DNA from: a bacterium | GTDB taxonomy: Bacteria; Cyanobacteriota; Vampirovibrionia; Gastranaerophilales; Gastranaerophilaceae | Reading direction: 5' to 3' | Assembly (NCBI GenBank): GCA_017470815.1 | Contig: JAFUXT010000022.1 | Location: forward strand, 1 to 33,398 | Length of the DNA: 33,398 bases | Shown: positions 31,077 to 33,398 of the stretch, piece by piece | Numbering within the stretch: position 1 is the first letter of the stretch | Layout of the letters: every line of letters begins with the position of its first letter | Translations under genes and position numbers: made by a program | The notes under the pieces: model-generated | Seen by the model: only the letters and a program-made list of their open reading frames with translations | Told to the model about the DNA's origin: nothing | Databases searched by the model: none

Positions 31077-31088
31077 ATATTTGTAAAT
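31058..31088. promoter_or_regulatory. Candidate operator: 31-bp perfect palindrome over the -10 box
   Basis: atttacaaatatat at 31058-31071 and atatatttgtaaat at 31075-31088 are perfect 14-bp inverted arms around a 3-base centre. The palindrome covers the -10 box and the expected transcription start, so a dimeric repressor bound here would block polymerase. The outer TTTACAAAT/ATTTGTAAA words do not match an operator family that I can name. Confidence 0.7.
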
Positions 31089-31120
31089 AAAAATAATATG
31101 AGCATTCCGGGGGTTTTAGC

Positions 31121-32614
31121 ATGAGCATGAAACGGGCATTTACACTTGCGGAAATTCTGATAACAATAGGCATAATCGGAGTTGTTGCAGCATTAACGAT
31201 TCCTCTTTTGATACAAAATTCAAACTCAAAGAAATTTGTAACTCAATTTAAGAAATCATTGGCTACATTAAATCAGGCGGTAATAGGTGCACAGGCTCAG
31301 TATGATATAGATTATTCAAATTTAACCATTGCAAATGATGATTCAACATGTGCGAGTGATACCGTTTCGGGCGGAAAATTTTCTCTCTGCGGATTACTCA
31401 ACAATACTTTGACCGCACAAACATATCTCGGGAAATACGGAAGCGTTAAAGCGGCAAATAATTCATCACCTTACAGTGCAGATGTTTCATCTGTTTCGAT
31501 TAACAATTTTTTGTTCTTTTCTTTTGCAGACGGAGCATTTTTTGCATTTAATCCGAACGCCAAGAACTGCGGTATCGGGATAGGAAATGTTGCCACGACT
31601 GAAGATATAACAAGCGGAGCATTGGCAAATTGTATAGGTTTTATTGATGTAAACGGACCAACCCCGCCAAACAGAGAAGTTAAATGTGCAGATGAATCTA
31701 CGGTATTGTCTATAAATACAACCTGTAAGGTTACAAACGGCTCAATGGGTGATATTTTCCCTGTTATATTCCATGACGGACATGTTCGTCCTGCCACAAA
31801 TGCTGCTATGGCTGCATTTTTGGGAGGAAACGGGAAAGAAGACAATAACTCTGCAACAAACGGCGAAGAAGAAGCAGCACCTAAAATGGTAACCTTCAAA
31901 GGCGGAGAATACGAATATTTAGGAGGTGCAAACAAATATTCTCAAAAAGATCAGGAAGGAAATTATATCTCTGATGGGGGATATTACAGAAAAGATGAAA
32001 ACGGCAATTATGTTTCCGCATCCGGCAAAGTTTACACAAAAAATGCTGACGGAAACTATACCGACAGTGATGGTTTTGTTTATGATGAAAATATGAATGT
32101 ACTGGGACGTAATACCAAAGGCAATTGGTATGAATTTAAAGGTGACGTATTAGTCCGTAAGATTGGCGAAGACAAATATCAGGGAACCGGCGGCGGAGTT
32201 TACACCAAAACTGCTGAAGGTTTATACAAGCGTGGAGACGGAGTTTATTTTGACGAAAACTTTAATACGCTTGGAAAAAGTAAAAACAATACCTGGTATG
32301 ATTTCAAAAACGGTTTGTTTGTCAAAGAAGATGCAAACGGCAATTATATAAGTGATACAGGAAAAACTTATACAAAAAATGCTGACGGTAATTATGTAAA
32401 CGGGAAATACGTTTATGACAGTGACCTCAATCCTGTTGGGGCAACTCACAACGGTAAATGGTACGATTATAAAGGTCAATTATATGTTCGTGAAATGGAA
32501 GACGGAACATATAAAGGCTTTAGCATGACATATACACAGGATGAGAACGGCAATTATGTACGCAGTGACGGTAATGTATATGACGCCGATTTCTACTATA
32601 TCGGACATAATTAA
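31121..32614 (+). CDS. Type IV pilin-like protein with C-terminal Tyr/Asn/Gly repeats
   Basis: The N-terminus M-S-M-K-R-A-F-T-L-A-E-I-L-I-T-I-G-I-I-G is a class III (prepilin) signal. It has a cut before Phe, Glu at mature position 5 and a hydrophobic assembly helix (about 7-29), but Ala instead of the usual Gly before the cut. Residues 30-245 form a pilin-like domain with six or more Cys (D-D-S-T-C-A-S, S-L-C-G-L-L, K-N-C-G-I-G, L-A-N-C, C-A-D-E). From about 255 come repeats of roughly 55 residues, about 3.5 copies, built on Y-T-K-N-A-D-G-N-Y, V-Y-D-E-N-x-N-x-L-G and W-Y-D-F-K-G. These form a 240-residue arm not seen in ordinary pilins. The arm may be displayed for binding. A second ATG (31127) is possible. 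rsmD starts 6 bases after the stop. Confidence 0.85.
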   Translation: MSMKRAFTLAEILITIGIIGVVAALTIPLLIQNSNSKKFVTQFKKSLATLNQAVIGAQAQYDIDYSNLTIANDDSTCASDTVSGGKFSLCGLLNNTLTAQTYLGKYGSVKAANNSSPYSADVSSVSINNFLFFSFADGAFFAFNPNAKNCGIGIGNVATTEDITSGALANCIGFIDVNGPTPPNREVKCADESTVLSINTTCKVTNGSMGDIFPVIFHDGHVRPATNAAMAAFLGGNGKEDNNSATNGEEEAAPKMVTFKGGEYEYLGGANKYSQKDQEGNYISDGGYYRKDENGNYVSASGKVYTKNADGNYTDSDGFVYDENMNVLGRNTKGNWYEFKGDVLVRKIGEDKYQGTGGGVYTKTAEGLYKRGDGVYFDENFNTLGKSKNNTWYDFKNGLFVKEDANGNYISDTGKTYTKNADGNYVNGKYVYDSDLNPVGATHNGKWYDYKGQLYVREMEDGTYKGFSMTYTQDENGNYVRSDGNVYDADFYYIGHN

Positions 32615-32620
32615 TATTTT

Positions 32621-33145
32621 ATGAATATTACAGGCGGAATTTACAACAGACAAAAGATAAAAGCACCTGACGAAAATATTACAAGACCGACTCTTTCAAA
32701 GGTCAGAATGAGTGTTTTTAATACTTTGAGCGCAATGACAGAATTTACCGGCAAAAGTTTTCTTGACATGTATTCAGGTTCGGGAATAATGTGTCTTGAA
32801 GCCATATCAAGAGGTTTTGAGAGTGCTGTTGCTATTGAGCAAAATAAAAAAGTTTATTCAGTAATAAAATCTAATTTTTCGAGATACGAAAATGATCACG
32901 ATTTAAAACTTATTTTTGGTGACAGTTTAAAAGTATGCAAAAAATTTGAACATAAATTTGATGTTATTTATATAGATCCGCCGTATTTTGCCGGCATTTA
33001 TGAAAAAAGTCTTGAAGCGATTAAAGAAATTTGTAATGATATTGTAATTTTAGAGCATGTAACAGAAGTTGAAATCCCGAAAAATTTTGAAATTTTAAAA
33101 CAAAAAAAATACGGAGATAAAATTATTACATTTTTACATAAATAA
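32621..33145 (+). CDS. rsmD: 16S rRNA (guanine966-N2)-methyltransferase RsmD
   Basis: SAM-dependent enzyme that methylates G966 of 16S rRNA in the assembled 30S subunit. The 174-residue protein has I-T-G-G-I-Y-N-R-Q-K-I and R-P-T-L-S-K-V-R-M-S-V-F-N at the start. The SAM motif F-L-D-M-Y-S-G-S-G follows, and the catalytic D-P-P-Y is at residues 119-122. Length is slightly below usual (about 185). It has no clear ribosome site and follows the pilin-like gene by 6 bases, so it is probably translated from the same message. Confidence 0.95.
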   Translation: MNITGGIYNRQKIKAPDENITRPTLSKVRMSVFNTLSAMTEFTGKSFLDMYSGSGIMCLEAISRGFESAVAIEQNKKVYSVIKSNFSRYENDHDLKLIFGDSLKVCKKFEHKFDVIYIDPPYFAGIYEKSLEAIKEICNDIVILEHVTEVEIPKNFEILKQKKYGDKIITFLHK

Positions 33146-33150
33146 TATTA

Positions 33151-33398
33151 TCTGTATGTTCATTCTTTCTCTTTTCTTGCGATGAAAAGAGAAAGAATGA
33201 ACCAAGAAAGAGAAAATACGCTATTTTACTGCAATGCCTGACGGCATCGCTCCGCGTATAAGATATAAGTATAAAATGTTCATTCGTTTTTGTCCTTACG
33301 GACAAAAATCAATCAGGCGCCTAAAACTACGGCGCCTTTGATAAAAACTCATCAAGCGCGCGCCGTTGTCCTTAGGCGCGCTAAGAGATTTTTGCCGA
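33151..33398. repeat. Dispersed hairpin repeat, copy 2, running off the right edge
   Basis: It begins with a perfect 18-bp stem at 33158-33175/33185-33202 (9-base loop). Then come atgcc/ggcat near 33234-33246, tttttgtcc/ggacaaaaa at 33287-33295/33300-33308 and ggcgcc/ggcgcc at 33316-33321/33331-33336. The order matches 17611-17785. After that, bases 33358-33393 are the perfect 36-base reverse complement of 17750-17785, so this copy continues as an inverted half. No coding potential seen. It follows rsmD directly and could also stop transcription. Confidence 0.85.

Overview
The window is AT-rich, densely coded bacterial DNA with standard stop codons and mostly Shine-Dalgarno starts. The gene set fits a non-photosynthetic relative of the cyanobacteria (Vampirovibrionia/Melainabacteria, order Gastranaerophilales). 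It has the pgpH-ybeY-dgkA and yggS-sepF pairs, an S-layer-homology protein, rimM-trmD, a pilin-like protein beginning K-R-A-F-T-L-A-E, and a large repeat protein beginning M-G-M-S-A-S-Q-A-R. This placement is an inference from gene content; no marker gene here proves it.

Layout. 1-2165: 3' part of a large repeat-containing protein with two hydrophobic stretches. 2297-5415: pgpH (7TM-HD phosphodiesterase), ybeY and dgkA in tight succession. 5527-8902: an accessory three-gene operon of membrane-anchored proteins whose last gene has the full R / S-T-S / E-x-E signature of a mono-ADP-ribosyltransferase toxin. 8903-9146: a hairpin repeat. 9147-11373 (minus): a zinc-ribbon, Asn/Gly-rich, AT-hook protein gene followed by rimM and trmD. 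11614-14120: a secreted cysteine-rich protein, an unknown gene and an SLH protein, separated by clear terminators. 14176-17413 (minus): a 797-residue repeat protein and a short DmeF-like metal exporter. 17414-18290: a long non-coding stretch with a structured dispersed repeat. 18291-19936: an Lrp/AsnC regulator overlapping an aminotransferase. 20031-20840 (minus): a ZupT-like transporter. 21171-22347: yggS-sepF. 22493-27264: a bifunctional RelA/SpoT enzyme closely followed by an NfeD protein, a minimal SPFH protein and a flotillin, closed by one terminator. 27412-29929: a surface-like protein of unknown function and convergent mazG. 30036-30974: two small unknown genes and a terminator. 31121-33145: a pilin-like protein with C-terminal repeats, and rsmD. 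33151-33398: a second copy of the dispersed repeat.

How it fits together. Housekeeping blocks for translation and ribosome maturation (ybeY, rimM, trmD, rsmD), second-messenger control (pgpH for c-di-AMP, RSH for (p)ppGpp), envelope and division (dgkA, sepF, SLH, flotillin) and metal balance (DmeF-like, ZupT-like, Cys-rich protein) are interspersed with lineage-specific surface or effector-like genes. The points most worth following up are the ADP-ribosyltransferase operon, the RSH-NfeD-miniSPFH-flotillin cluster, the perfect promoter overlaid by a 31-bp palindrome before the pilin-repeat gene, the zinc-ribbon/AT-hook low-complexity protein, and the dispersed repeat whose hairpins are kept despite sequence change.
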